Source of the DNA: an uncultured Bacteroides sp. | GTDB taxonomy: Bacteria > Bacteroidota > Bacteroidia > Bacteroidales > Bacteroidaceae | Direction: 5' to 3' | DNA: 64,000 nucleotides | NCBI RefSeq assembly: GCF_963675905.1 | Contig: NZ_OY780936.1 | Span: 1,178,001 to 1,242,000 of the forward strand | In this document: positions 1-8,161 of the stretch, in pieces | How positions within the stretch are numbered: position 1 is the stretch's first letter | Layout: the number at the start of each line of letters is the position of its first letter | Notes under the pieces: model-generated | Told to the model about the DNA's origin: nothing | Databases searched by the model: none | The model's input: only the letters and a program-made list of their open reading frames with translations | Made by a program: the position numbers and the translations under genes

Positions 1-1
1 T

Positions 2-937
2 CACTACGCATGCCTTTTGCAATGGGATAATATATATTATCAACCACCAACGCAAGAGTTTGTACCTCAGAAAACCACTATCAGACTGGGATTGGTGCAA
101 TGGCAAATGCGCTCTTACAAGACCATTGACGATGTATTTGAACAAGTGGAATTCTTTGTGGATGCTGTTTCCGATTATAAAAGTGATTTTGTACTTTTTC
201 CGGAATATTTCAATGCGCCATTGATGGCAAAATTCAATCATCTGGGTGAATCTCAGGCCATTCGTGAGCTAGCCAAATATACCAATGAGATGAGGAAACG
301 CTTTATAAACCTGGCAATCAGCTATAACATCAATATTATCACAGGAAGCATGCCGCAGCTTCGTGGAAATGACCTCTACAATGTGGGATTCCTTTGTCGC
401 AGAGATGGCACCTTTGATACTTACGAGAAAATTCATGTTACTCCCGATGAAACAAAAAGCTGGGGACTTTCAGGCGGAAAGGTGATTAAAACCTTCGACA
501 CCGATTGTGCGAAGATAGGAATTCTTATTTGCTATGACGTGGAATATCCAGAACTTACCCGCATAATGGCTGATCAAGGAATGCAGATCCTTTTTGTTCC
601 GTTCCTGACCGATACTCAGAACGGTTATTCACGCGTAAGAATCTGTGCTCAGGCCCGTGCCATTGAGAATGAATGCTTTGTGGTTATAGCAGGAAGCGTG
701 GGAAATTTGCCGCGTGTGCACAATATGGATATACAGTACGCCCAATCCGGAGTATTCACTCCTTGCGATTTTGCATTCCCTACTGATGGAAAGTGTGCAG
801 AAGCCACACCAAACACCGAAATGATTCTGGTGTCTGATGTGGATTTGAACTTGCTTAACGAGCTCCATACCTATGGCAGTGTAAGAAACCTGAAGGATAG
901 AAGGAATGACCTTTATGAGCTTAAGCTAAAAAAGTGA
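2..937 (+). CDS. Carbon-nitrogen hydrolase (nitrilase fold), 5' end outside window
   Basis: The frame is open to the left edge, so the N-terminus is missing. An in-frame TTG at 17 is only an apparent start. The visible part is a complete nitrilase-superfamily domain. Counting from that TTG, the catalytic triad is Glu63 (in FPEYF), Lys138 (in YEKIH) and Cys172 (in ILICYD). Such enzymes cleave C-N bonds of amides or nitriles in the cytoplasm; the substrate cannot be read from the sequence. In Bacteroidales this domain often follows an N-terminal GNAT acetyltransferase domain in one protein of roughly 500 residues, and the open frame upstream fits that, but the GNAT part is not visible here. The family is clear, the fusion is inference. 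Confidence 0.85.
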   Translation, partial: HYACLLQWDNIYYQPPTQEFVPQKTTIRLGLVQWQMRSYKTIDDVFEQVEFFVDAVSDYKSDFVLFPEYFNAPLMAKFNHLGESQAIRELAKYTNEMRKRFINLAISYNINIITGSMPQLRGNDLYNVGFLCRRDGTFDTYEKIHVTPDETKSWGLSGGKVIKTFDTDCAKIGILICYDVEYPELTRIMADQGMQILFVPFLTDTQNGYSRVRICAQARAIENECFVVIAGSVGNLPRVHNMDIQYAQSGVFTPCDFAFPTDGKCAEATPNTEMILVSDVDLNLLNELHTYGSVRNLKDRRNDLYELKLKK

Positions 938-1059
938 TATAAGTGAAGTTAAACGTAAGAGTCTCTATTTACTGAACCGGGAAGTATCAACAGCTTTGCG
1001 TGATTTCATATTATCAATATTCGTGGAATAGGGTATAGGCTTATTGTGAATTTTTAAAA

Positions 1060-1097
1060 AAAGGATGAACTGATTTTTTTAAGATCAATCATCCTTT
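1060..1097. terminator. Terminator hairpin between convergent genes
   Basis: AAAGGATGA at 1060-1068 pairs with TCATCCTTT at 1089-1097, with further pairing inside the loop. On the minus strand the stem is followed by a T-run, so it fits best as the intrinsic terminator of the aldolase gene. It may also stop transcription of the hydrolase. Confidence 0.7.
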
Positions 1098-1124
1098 AAT
1101 TTATATATACCTGATATGGATAGT

Positions 1125-1781
1125 TTATCCATTTACTTTCTTGTAATCAGCCAGGAATTGCGCTAGTCCGCTATCTGTCAACGGATGCTTTAGCAAGCCT
1201 TTTATAGCACTAAGCGGACAAGTGGCAACATCTGCTCCAACTTCAATACATTGAATAATGTGTTGTGTGTGTCTTATTGAGGCAGCCAGGACTTGAGTTT
1301 TGAATCCGTAGAACGAATACATCTCAACAATTTTGCGTACAACATCAATTCCATCACTACTGATGTCGTCCAATCGACCAACAAAAGGAGATACGTATGT
1401 TGCTCCGGCCTTTGCTGCCAATAGAGCTTGTCCGGGAGAGAAAACAAGTGTGCAATTTGTACGGATTCCCTTACCTGTAAAGTGTTTAATAGCTTTTATT
1501 CCATCTGCAATGCATGGAACTTTCACCACAATATGGGGATGGAGAGCTGCCAATTCTTCACCTTCCCGTATCATACCTTCATAATCGGTTGCAATAACTT
1601 CCGCACTAACATCACCATCTACTATATTGCAAATCTCAATATAGTGTTTTTGCTGATTCTCTACTCCTTTAATTCCTTCTTTTGCCATCAGTGAAGGGTT
1701 TGTCGTCACTCCATCGAGTACTCCAAGATCATTGGCTTCTCTGATTTGTTCCAAATTTGCTGTGTCAATAAAAAACTTCAT
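1125..1781 (-). CDS. fsa: Fructose-6-phosphate aldolase / transaldolase-like (TalC/FSA)
   Basis: 218 residues, the size of the single-domain FSA/TalC subfamily of class I aldolases rather than of full transaldolase (about 320). The start [15 protein letters not shown] and the TTNPSL segment near residues 26-31 are typical. The Schiff-base lysine is Lys87 in VVKVP. The family cleaves fructose 6-phosphate to dihydroxyacetone and glyceraldehyde 3-phosphate, or acts as a transaldolase in the pentose phosphate pathway. Which activity this one has cannot be decided from sequence, because annotation in this subfamily is often uncertain. It stands alone, transcribed from its own promoter upstream (1819-1849), and ends at a hairpin. 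Confidence 0.88.
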   Translation of the reverse strand: MKFFIDTANLEQIREANDLGVLDGVTTNPSLMAKEGIKGVENQQKHYIEICNIVDGDVSAEVIATDYEGMIREGEELAALHPHIVVKVPCIADGIKAIKHFTGKGIRTNCTLVFSPGQALLAAKAGATYVSPFVGRLDDISSDGIDVVRKIVEMYSFYGFKTQVLAASIRHTQHIIQCIEVGADVATCPLSAIKGLLKHPLTDSGLAQFLADYKKVNG

Positions 1782-1818
1782 AGTACAATGCTTTTTTATG
1801 GTTTAAGTAACTAATAAG

Positions 1819-1849
1819 CAAAGCTACAAAACAATACTAAAAGGACAAG
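1819..1849 (-). promoter_or_regulatory. Promoter of the aldolase gene
   Basis: On the minus strand TAGCTTTG (1826-1819) matches the Bacteroides -7 box TAnnTTTG. CTTG (1849-1846), 19 nt upstream of it, resembles the -33 TTTG box. It lies about 40 nt before the start codon. Confidence 0.6.
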
Positions 1850-1948
1850 TGTTTTAATATAATATTTTGGTAATGAATATTATAATTAAATATTAAACCG
1901 CATGATAGGTTTTGTCTATAATCCCATAGAAAGTATCAATTGGATTTA

Positions 1949-1980
1949 TTTGGATGTAAATAATTTATAGAATAGCTTTG
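1949..1980 (+). promoter_or_regulatory. Promoter of the peroxiredoxin gene
   Basis: TTTG at 1949-1952, a 20-nt gap, then TAGCTTTG at 1973-1980: an exact match to the Bacteroides primary-sigma consensus. It lies about 40 nt upstream of the ATG, leaving a short A-rich leader. No OxyR-type operator could be recognised. Confidence 0.75.
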
Positions 1981-2020
1981 CTCACAGAAAGATAAAACAT
2001 TAAATATAAAAATAAAAATT

Positions 2021-2653
2021 ATGAGATCACTAATTGGAAAAAAGGCACCTAAGTTTACTGCTTCAGCAGTTGTAGACGGAAATAAGATAGTAAATGATTT
2101 TTCATTGGCACAATATGAAGGAAATAAATACGTAGTATTCTTCTTCTACCCAATGGACTTTACATTTGTTTGTCCTACTGAATTACATGCATTCCAAGAA
2201 AAACTGGAAGAGTTTGAAAAGAGAGGTGTAGCGGTAGTAGGTTGTTCGGTAGACTCTGAGTACTCACATCTTGCATGGTTAAATACTCCTAAAAAGAATG
2301 GTGGAATACAGGGCGTAAAATATCCTATTGTTTCTGACTTCTCAAAATCAATATCAGAAAAATTTGGAGTACTGGCCGGAGGATATTCTCCAGACGAGAA
2401 TGGAAACTGGGTATGTAATGGACTACCTGTAGCATATAGAGGATTATTCCTAATTGATAAAAATGGAGTAGTAAGACATTGCGTAATAAATGATCTTCCA
2501 TTAGGACGAAGTGTTGACGAAGCATTAAGAGTAGTAGATGCTCTGCAACATTTTGAGGAATTTGGAGAGGTTTGTCCTGCAAACTGGTGCAAAGGAAAAG
2601 ATGCATTAAAAGCCACAGATGAAGGCGTTTCAGATTATTTAAGTAATCATTAA
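2021..2653 (+). CDS. 2-Cys peroxiredoxin (AhpC/Prx1 type)
   Basis: 210 residues of the typical AhpC/TSA family. The peroxidatic Cys51 lies in FVCPTE, and the resolving Cys185 in EVCPANW near the C-terminus. The enzyme reduces hydrogen peroxide and organic hydroperoxides in the cytoplasm, and needs a reductase (AhpF or thioredoxin) not encoded next to it. The C-terminal extension with VCPANW is that of the eukaryote-like Prx1 group, common in Bacteroidetes, so this may be a second peroxiredoxin rather than the ahpCF partner. It is a single-gene unit with a consensus promoter and a downstream terminator, and therefore probably expressed on its own. Confidence 0.93.
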   Translation: MRSLIGKKAPKFTASAVVDGNKIVNDFSLAQYEGNKYVVFFFYPMDFTFVCPTELHAFQEKLEEFEKRGVAVVGCSVDSEYSHLAWLNTPKKNGGIQGVKYPIVSDFSKSISEKFGVLAGGYSPDENGNWVCNGLPVAYRGLFLIDKNGVVRHCVINDLPLGRSVDEALRVVDALQHFEEFGEVCPANWCKGKDALKATDEGVSDYLSNH

Positions 2654-2699
2654 TTAAAACAATAAATTGCTATAATGATAATGACATGAATGATTAGGT

Positions 2700-2737
2700 G
2701 AGGGGAAGGCTTGTGAAAGTCTTCCTCCTTTTTTATA
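2700..2737 (+). terminator. Terminator of the peroxiredoxin gene
   Basis: GAGGGGAAGGCTT pairs with AAGTCTTCCTC (one G-T pair) around a 4-nt loop and is followed by a T-run. Confidence 0.8.
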
Positions 2738-2801
2738 TAGCAATCACAATCTGCCTTTAAGTGACTTTTATAGCAAGAAAATAAATTGTATTATAGATCA
2801 G

Positions 2802-2837
2802 ATGGAACATAAGGTCAAGGCTGTAAGAGGAGAATAA
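2802..2837 (+). other. Possible 11-codon open frame ahead of a strong hairpin
   Basis: ATG to TAA encoding MEHKVKAVRGE, 22 nt upstream of the 18-bp hairpin. No TAnnTTTG promoter is evident in front of it, so this may be chance. It is recorded because the hairpin otherwise terminates nothing. Confidence 0.15.
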
Positions 2838-2858
2838 TTTCCATTGCGGGAATTTATG

Positions 2859-2898
2859 AAAAGCAAACCAGAGTTTAGCAAAACTCTGGTTTGCTTTT
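2859..2898 (+). terminator. Perfect 18-bp hairpin with T-run, no gene attached
   Basis: 2859-2876 is the exact reverse complement of 2881-2898, with a 4-nt loop and a following TTTTTT within the stem end. It has the form of a strong intrinsic terminator. The peroxiredoxin already has its own terminator 120 nt upstream, so this one either ends a short untranslated transcript (2740-2900) or is a back-up. Confidence 0.75.
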
Positions 2899-2929
2899 TT
2901 AAAAAGTACTAGACTAGTTTATGTATCCT

Positions 2930-3001
2930 TGTACAAAAGATTGTATTATTCTGTACAAAACAATTAATTCTTTTGTACAGAAGAATTAATTGTTTTGTAC
3001 A
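2930..3001. repeat. TGTACA-22 element, copy 1
   Basis: Four TGTACA palindromes begin at 2930, 2952, 2974 and 2996, an exact 22-bp period (about two helical turns). The 16-nt spacers are AT-rich, with AAGAATTAATT-like content. 2952-3001 is a 50-bp palindrome with one mismatch, centred on the third TGTACA. Copies 2 and 3 lie at 29085-29156 and 52157-52228. Function unknown. Confidence 0.85.
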
Positions 3002-3135
3002 ACATCGCATTAATATCCCGCCTGAAGAATAAAAAACTAGTCGGGAGATGAAATAAACTCCCGTCGCCTCTTTCCGGAGAGCCGGAGCGGCATTTGATAA
3101 ACAGCAAAATCACTACATAAATTTTAATTTTGCGA

Positions 3136-3430
3136 ATTTGATCTAGCAATCTAGCAGTAGACTTTAAGTTGTTGTATATAAGCGTTGTATAAGTGCTAGA
3201 TCAAATTAATTTGATCTAGCGTTGATCTGGCAATCTAGCACCTTGTTCCATTCAGATTTTAATTCTGATATTGGTTGTTTAAAGTGTTGGTTACCGGTTG
3301 TGATTCTGTTATTACTCGCAAAAGCGCTTGATCGCTAGATCACTGCTAGATCAAATAAAATTGATCTAGCAGTGGTAATATACTTATAATTAGTTTGTTA
3401 TGTATGTAGTGCTAGATTGCTAGATCAAAT
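3136..3430. repeat. TTGATCTAGC palindrome cluster bounded by inverted repeats
   Basis: The left end 3136-3156 and the right end 3410-3430 are exact 21-bp reverse complements. Between them the decamer TTGATCTAGC or its complement occurs at 3138, 3195, 3211, 3222 (one change), 3334 (one change), 3345, 3361 and 3419. 3195-3220 is a perfect 26-bp palindrome, and 3342-3373 forms a 13-bp stem. There is no open frame of note. It could be a miniature inverted-repeat element or a cluster of protein-binding sites. Confidence 0.8.
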
Positions 3431-3615
3431 ACGATTTTTTTTATTTTCCCCCGCTTTTCTTAAAAACAGATATAGTAATTGGCAGAATCTCTATGATTGC
3501 ATTTTATTTAGATCAAGCATCTAAGAAAAACTAATCAAAATTAAAATATTCTGTTTAGTTAATAATTGTTCCTATAAAAATTTAACGCAAAAGTTTCTAT
3601 ATAGCCTTTTTTTTG

Positions 3616-3623
3616 TAAATTTG
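3616..3623 (+). promoter_or_regulatory. Putative -7 box of the ileS operon
   Basis: TAAATTTG matches TAnnTTTG, 38 nt upstream of the ATG. The -33 box is poor: TTTC at 3594-3597, 18 nt away. Confidence 0.45.
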
Positions 3624-3661
3624 CACCTTAATTTTTAGGAAGAATAGAAAAAACATAAAAT

Positions 3662-6600
3662 ATGAGTAAGAGATTTACTGAATATTCTCAGTTTGACCTC
3701 TCGCAGGTAAACAAAGATGTACTAAAGAAATGGGATGAAAACGGTGTTTTCGCCAAAAGTATGACAGAACGTGAAGGCTGTCCTTCGTTTGTGTTTTTTG
3801 AAGGACCTCCATCGGCTAATGGTATGCCGGGTATTCACCACGTAATGGCTCGTTCCATTAAGGATATTTTTTGTCGCTATAAAACAATGAAAGGTTTTCA
3901 GGTAAAGCGTAAAGCCGGATGGGATACTCACGGACTTCCTGTAGAACTTGGTGTTGAAAAAACTTTAGGCATTACAAAGGAGGATATTGGAAAATCAATC
4001 TCCGTAGCTGAATATAATGCAGCTTGCCGTAAAGATGTGATGAAGTTTACTAAAGAATGGGAAGACCTAACTCACAAAATGGGATATTGGGTGGACATGA
4101 ATGACCCATACATTACTTATGATAACCGCTATATTGAAACTCTTTGGTGGCTTTTAAAGCAACTATACAAAAAAGACTTATTATATAAAGGATATACTAT
4201 TCAGCCATATTCTCCAGCTGCAGGTACTGGTTTAAGTTCTCACGAATTGAACCAACCGGGTTGTTATCGCGATGTAAAGGATACAACTGTAGTTGCTCAG
4301 TTTAAAATGAAAAACCCAAAACCTGAAATGGCTGCATGGGGTACTTCTTATTTTATAGCTTGGACTACAACTCCATGGACTTTGCCTTCAAATACTGCAC
4401 TTTGTGTAGGACCAAATATCAATTACGTGGCTGTTCAGTCATATAATTCATATACTGGTGAGCCTATCACTGTAGTATTGGCTAAAGACTTGGTTAATGC
4501 ACACTTTAATTCTAAAGCTGCCGAACTGAATCTTGAAGATTACAAAGCAGGAGATAAGCTGATTCCATTTAAGGTAATTGCTGAATACAAAGGTGCTGAT
4601 CTTGTTGGTATGGAGTATGAACAGCTTATGCCTTGGGTAAATCCTGGTGAAGATGCTTTCCGTGTAATCCCTGGCGATTATGTAACAACAGAAGATGGTA
4701 CAGGTATCGTTCACATTGCTCCTACATTTGGTGCTGATGATGCTCGCGTTGCGAAAGCAGCAGGTATTCCTCCATTGCAACTGATTAACAAGAAAGGTGA
4801 GCTTCGCCCAATGGTGGATCTTACCGGTAAATTCTATACTTTAGATGAACTTGACGAAACTTTTGTAAAAGAGAAAGTTAACGTTGAACTATATAGCGAA
4901 TATGCAGGCCGTTTCGTAAAGAATGACTATGATCCTAATCTTACAGAAAAAGATGAAACTCTTGATGTAAGTCTCTGTATGATGATGAAGGCTGCCAATC
5001 TTGCATTTAAGATTGAAAAGCATGTTCACAACTATCCTCACTGCTGGCGTACAGACAAACCTGTACTTTATTATCCGCTCGACAGTTGGTTTATCAAGTC
5101 TACAGCATGCAAAGAACGCATGATGGAGCTTAACAAAACTATTAACTGGAAACCGGAATCAACAGGTACAGGACGTTTTGGTAAGTGGCTGGAAAATCTT
5201 AATGACTGGAACCTTAGCCGTTCTCGTTACTGGGGAACTCCGCTTCCAATCTGGCGTTCAGAAGATAACTCGGCAGAAATCTGCATTGAATCTGTAGAGC
5301 AATTATATAATGAGATAGAGAAATCTATTAATGCTGGCTTTATGAAAGAAAATCCTTATAAAGGATTCGAAGCTGGCGTTTATACAAAGGATAATTACGA
5401 TAAGATTGATTTGCACCGTCCTTATGTGGATGATATCATCCTTGTATCTGAAGATGGCAAACCAATGAAACGTGAAAGTGATCTTATTGACGTTTGGTTC
5501 GATTCTGGTGCTATGCCTTATGCACAGATTCACTATCCGTTCGAAAATAAAGAATTACTAGACAACCGTGAAGTTTATCCGGCAGATTTCATTGCAGAAG
5601 GTGTTGACCAGACTCGTGGATGGTTCTTTACTCTGCATGCAATTGCTTCTATGATATTTGATAATGTAGCTTATAAAGCTGTAATATCAAACGGATTGGT
5701 ACTCGATAAGAATGGTAATAAGATGTCTAAACGTTTAGGTAATGCTGTAGATCCATTCTCAACAATAGAGAAATATGGTTCAGATCCTTTACGTTGGTAC
5801 ATGATTACAAACTCGTCTCCATGGGACAACCTGAAATTTGACGTAGAAGGAGTTGAAGAAGTACGCCGTAAGTTCTTCGGCACACTATACAACACTTATT
5901 CATTCTTCTCATTATATGCAAATGTAGATAACTTTGCTTATCAGGAAGCTGATATTCCGGTAAATGAACGTCCGGAAATTGACCGTTGGATATTGTCTGT
6001 ACTTAACTCTCTGATCAAGGAAGTTGATACTTGCTACAATGAATACGAACCAACAAAGGCAGGACGTCTGATTTCTGACTTTGTAAACGATAACTTATCT
6101 AACTGGTACGTTCGCCTTAACCGTAAACGTTTCTGGGGAGGTGAATATACTCAGGATAAACTTTCTGCATATCAAACTCTTTATACTTGTCTTGAAGCAG
6201 TAGCTAAATTAATGGCGCCAATCGCTCCATTCTACGCTGACAGATTATACACAGACTTGATCAATGCTACAGGTCGTGATAATGTTGTTTCTGTTCACCT
6301 TGCTAAGTTCCCCGAATTTAATGCAAATCTTATAGATAAAGATTTGGAAGCAAGAATGCAGATGGCTCAGGATGTAACTTCTATGGTTTTGGCTTTACGT
6401 CGTAAGGTAAGCATCAAAGTTCGCCAACCGCTTCAATGTATTATGATTCCGGTAGTGGACGAAGAACAAAAAGCTCATATTGAAGCCGTAAAATCACTTA
6501 TTATGAATGAAGTGAACGTCAAAGAAATCAAGTTTGTAGACGAAACTGCTGGTGTATTGGTGAAGAAAGTGAAATGCGACTTCAAGAAACTTGGACCAAA

Positions 6601-7081
6601 ATTCGGTAAACAAATGAAAGCCGTTGCTGCTCAGGTTGCAGAAATGTCTCAGGATGCAATTGCCGAACTGGAAAAAAATGGTAAATATACTTTGATGATT
6701 GACGGTAACAAAGCTATTCTTGATGCAACAGACGTAGAAATCTTCAGTGAAGACATCCCGGGATGGTTGGTTGCTAATGAAGGAAAACTAACTGTAGCAC
6801 TTGAAGTTACTATAACCGAAGATCTACGAAAAGAGGGTATTGCTCGTGAATTAGTAAACCGTATTCAGAATATTCGTAAATCTAGTGGGTTTGAAATTAC
6901 TGATAAAATAAAAATTACATTATCTAAAAATGAACAGACAGATGATGCGGTAAATGAATATAATTCTTATATTTGTAACCAAGTATTGTCTAATTCTCTC
7001 ATTTTAGCTGATAATGTAACAGACGCGACAGAATTGAATTTTGACGATTTCTCTCTATTTGTAAATGTAGTAAAAGAATAA
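3662..7081 (+). CDS. ileS: Isoleucyl-tRNA synthetase
   Basis: 1139 residues, class I aminoacyl-tRNA synthetase that charges tRNA-Ile. The HIGH signature appears as GIHH (residues 57-60) and the second ATP motif as KMSKR (687-691). An editing (CP1) domain lies between them, and an anticodon-binding domain follows. The length exceeds the roughly 940 residues of E. coli IleS, and the C-terminal region lacks the Cys-rich zinc finger of that form. It therefore belongs to the longer, eukaryote-like type found in Bacteroidetes. It is the first gene of a tight run with a DksA-like gene, lspA and two genes of unknown function. Confidence 0.97.
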   Translation: MSKRFTEYSQFDLSQVNKDVLKKWDENGVFAKSMTEREGCPSFVFFEGPPSANGMPGIHHVMARSIKDIFCRYKTMKGFQVKRKAGWDTHGLPVELGVEKTLGITKEDIGKSISVAEYNAACRKDVMKFTKEWEDLTHKMGYWVDMNDPYITYDNRYIETLWWLLKQLYKKDLLYKGYTIQPYSPAAGTGLSSHELNQPGCYRDVKDTTVVAQFKMKNPKPEMAAWGTSYFIAWTTTPWTLPSNTALCVGPNINYVAVQSYNSYTGEPITVVLAKDLVNAHFNSKAAELNLEDYKAGDKLIPFKVIAEYKGADLVGMEYEQLMPWVNPGEDAFRVIPGDYVTTEDGTGIVHIAPTFGADDARVAKAAGIPPLQLINKKGELRPMVDLTGKFYTLDELDETFVKEKVNVELYSEYAGRFVKNDYDPNLTEKDETLDVSLCMMMKAANLAFKIEKHVHNYPHCWRTDKPVLYYPLDSWFIKSTACKERMMELNKTINWKPESTGTGRFGKWLENLNDWNLSRSRYWGTPLPIWRSEDNSAEICIESVEQLYNEIEKSINAGFMKENPYKGFEAGVYTKDNYDKIDLHRPYVDDIILVSEDGKPMKRESDLIDVWFDSGAMPYAQIHYPFENKELLDNREVYPADFIAEGVDQTRGWFFTLHAIASMIFDNVAYKAVISNGLVLDKNGNKMSKRLGNAVDPFSTIEKYGSDPLRWYMITNSSPWDNLKFDVEGVEEVRRKFFGTLYNTYSFFSLYANVDNFAYQEADIPVNERPEIDRWILSVLNSLIKEVDTCYNEYEPTKAGRLISDFVNDNLSNWYVRLNRKRFWGGEYTQDKLSAYQTLYTCLEAVAKLMAPIAPFYADRLYTDLINATGRDNVVSVHLAKFPEFNANLIDKDLEARMQMAQDVTSMVLALRRKVSIKVRQPLQCIMIPVVDEEQKAHIEAVKSLIMNEVNVKEIKFVDETAGVLVKKVKCDFKKLGPKFGKQMKAVAAQVAEMSQDAIAELEKNGKYTLMIDGNKAILDATDVEIFSEDIPGWLVANEGKLTVALEVTITEDLRKEGIARELVNRIQNIRKSSGFEITDKIKITLSKNEQTDDAVNEYNSYICNQVLSNSLILADNVTDATELNFDDFSLFVNVVKE

Positions 7082-7105
7082 ATAAAACTTTAAAGCAATA
7101 TAACT

Positions 7106-7486
7106 ATGGCAGAAAAGACGAGATACTCTGATGCGGAATTGGATGAATTCCGCGCTATAATCAAGGAAAAACTTGAAAAAGCTCAACTTGATTACGATCA
7201 GCTTAAATTAAGTATAATGAATCAGGATGGTAATGATATAATTGATACATCACCAACATACAAAGTTCTGGAAGAAGGAGCAAATACCTTGTCTAAAGAA
7301 GAAGTAGGCCGTTTGGCTTTAAGACAGCAAAAATTTATTCAAAGTCTTCAGGCTGCTTTGGTGCGTATTGAAAATAAAACATATGGTATCTGTCGTGAAA
7401 CAGGAAAATTAATTCCTGCAGAACGATTGCGCGCTGTGCCTCATGCAACATTGAGCATTGAAGCTAAAAATGACGGAAAAAAATAA
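7106..7486 (+). CDS. TraR/DksA-family protein lacking the zinc cysteines
   Basis: 126 residues. The N-terminal half is a predicted coiled coil, and the C-terminal segment YGICRETGKLIPAERL resembles the DksA/TraR zinc-finger core. Only one cysteine (Cys96) exists in the whole protein, so the four-cysteine zinc site of classical DksA is absent. Family members bind RNA polymerase through the secondary channel and alter promoter responses with ppGpp; whether this one does so is inference. It begins 24 nt after ileS and its stop codon directly abuts the lspA start, so the genes are almost certainly co-transcribed. Confidence 0.85.
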   Translation: MAEKTRYSDAELDEFRAIIKEKLEKAQLDYDQLKLSIMNQDGNDIIDTSPTYKVLEEGANTLSKEEVGRLALRQQKFIQSLQAALVRIENKTYGICRETGKLIPAERLRAVPHATLSIEAKNDGKK

Positions 7487-8161
7487 ATGAAAATAAAAAT
7501 TACGAAAGGACAGATATCTGTTCTGATTATAATTTCTGTACTTGTAATTGACCAAATAATAAAGATCCTCGTAAAAACAGGAATGTATTTACATGAAAAT
7601 ATTCGTGTTTGCGGGGATTGGTTTTACATTTATTTTACTGAAAATAATGGAATGGCTTTCGGAATGGAATTGTTCGGAAAGCTATTTCTTACATCATTCA
7701 GAATCATTGCTGTATCATTCATTGGTTATATTATAGTTAAGGTTATTAAGAAGAATTACAAAACCGGCTTTATAGTATGTCTTTCTATGATACTTGCCGG
7801 AGCATTAGGTAATATCATTGACAGCATATTTTATGGAGTAATTTTTAGTGCAAGTGTTCCTGAAAATTATATCAATGCTTCATTGGCTACATTTATGCCT
7901 GAAGGTGGTGGTTATTCTTCTTTGCTTTATGGTAAGGTAGTAGACATGTTTTATTTCCCAATAATTGATACAACATGGCCTAGCTGGATTCCGTTTGTTG
8001 GCGATGAACATTTCATATTCTTCAGTCCTATATTCAATTTTGCCGATGCTTCCATTAGTTGCGGTATAGTAGCTCTTCTTCTCTTTTATAGTAAATATCT
8101 GAATGAAGGTCATTCTACTAAAAAAGAAGTAATTAATAATGATGAACCACAAACTAAATAA
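7487..8161 (+). CDS. lspA: Lipoprotein signal peptidase (signal peptidase II)
   Basis: 224 residues with four hydrophobic membrane segments. The catalytic aspartates are Asp112 in GNIID and Asp187 in FNFADA. The enzyme removes the signal peptide of prolipoproteins at the inner membrane after diacylglyceryl transfer. The two aspartates are 75 residues apart, against about 27 in the E. coli enzyme, so there is an insertion of roughly 45-50 residues between them, probably periplasmic. The ATG follows the previous stop without a gap. The gene overlaps the next one, a lipoprotein and so a likely substrate, by 23 nt. Confidence 0.95.
   Translation: MKIKITKGQISVLIIISVLVIDQIIKILVKTGMYLHENIRVCGDWFYIYFTENNGMAFGMELFGKLFLTSFRIIAVSFIGYIIVKVIKKNYKTGFIVCLSMILAGALGNIIDSIFYGVIFSASVPENYINASLATFMPEGGGYSSLLYGKVVDMFYFPIIDTTWPSWIPFVGDEHFIFFSPIFNFADASISCGIVALLLFYSKYLNEGHSTKKEVINNDEPQTK

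Larger units (their letters stand above)
2654..3661. other. Gene-free kilobase between peroxiredoxin and ileS
   Basis: No credible coding region. In order it holds a terminator, a perfect hairpin, a TGTACA-22 element, a GC-rich stretch with the inverted repeat CGGGAG/CTCCCG (3043-3063), the TTGATCTAGC cluster and the ileS promoter region. The density of ordered inverted repeats is unlike any other intergenic region in the window. Confidence 0.8.

Noticed and set aside
2930-3001. CRISPR array
   Set aside because: The repeated unit is only TGTACA, spacers are 16 nt and similar to one another, there are only four units, and no cas genes are present.
2964-3149. 61-codon open frame on the minus strand
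   Set aside because: It runs through the TGTACA-22 element and the GC-rich inverted repeat; no start signal or recognisable domain.
4448-5895. Several antisense open frames within ileS
   Set aside because: They are shadows of the long ileS frame and have no start signals or domains.
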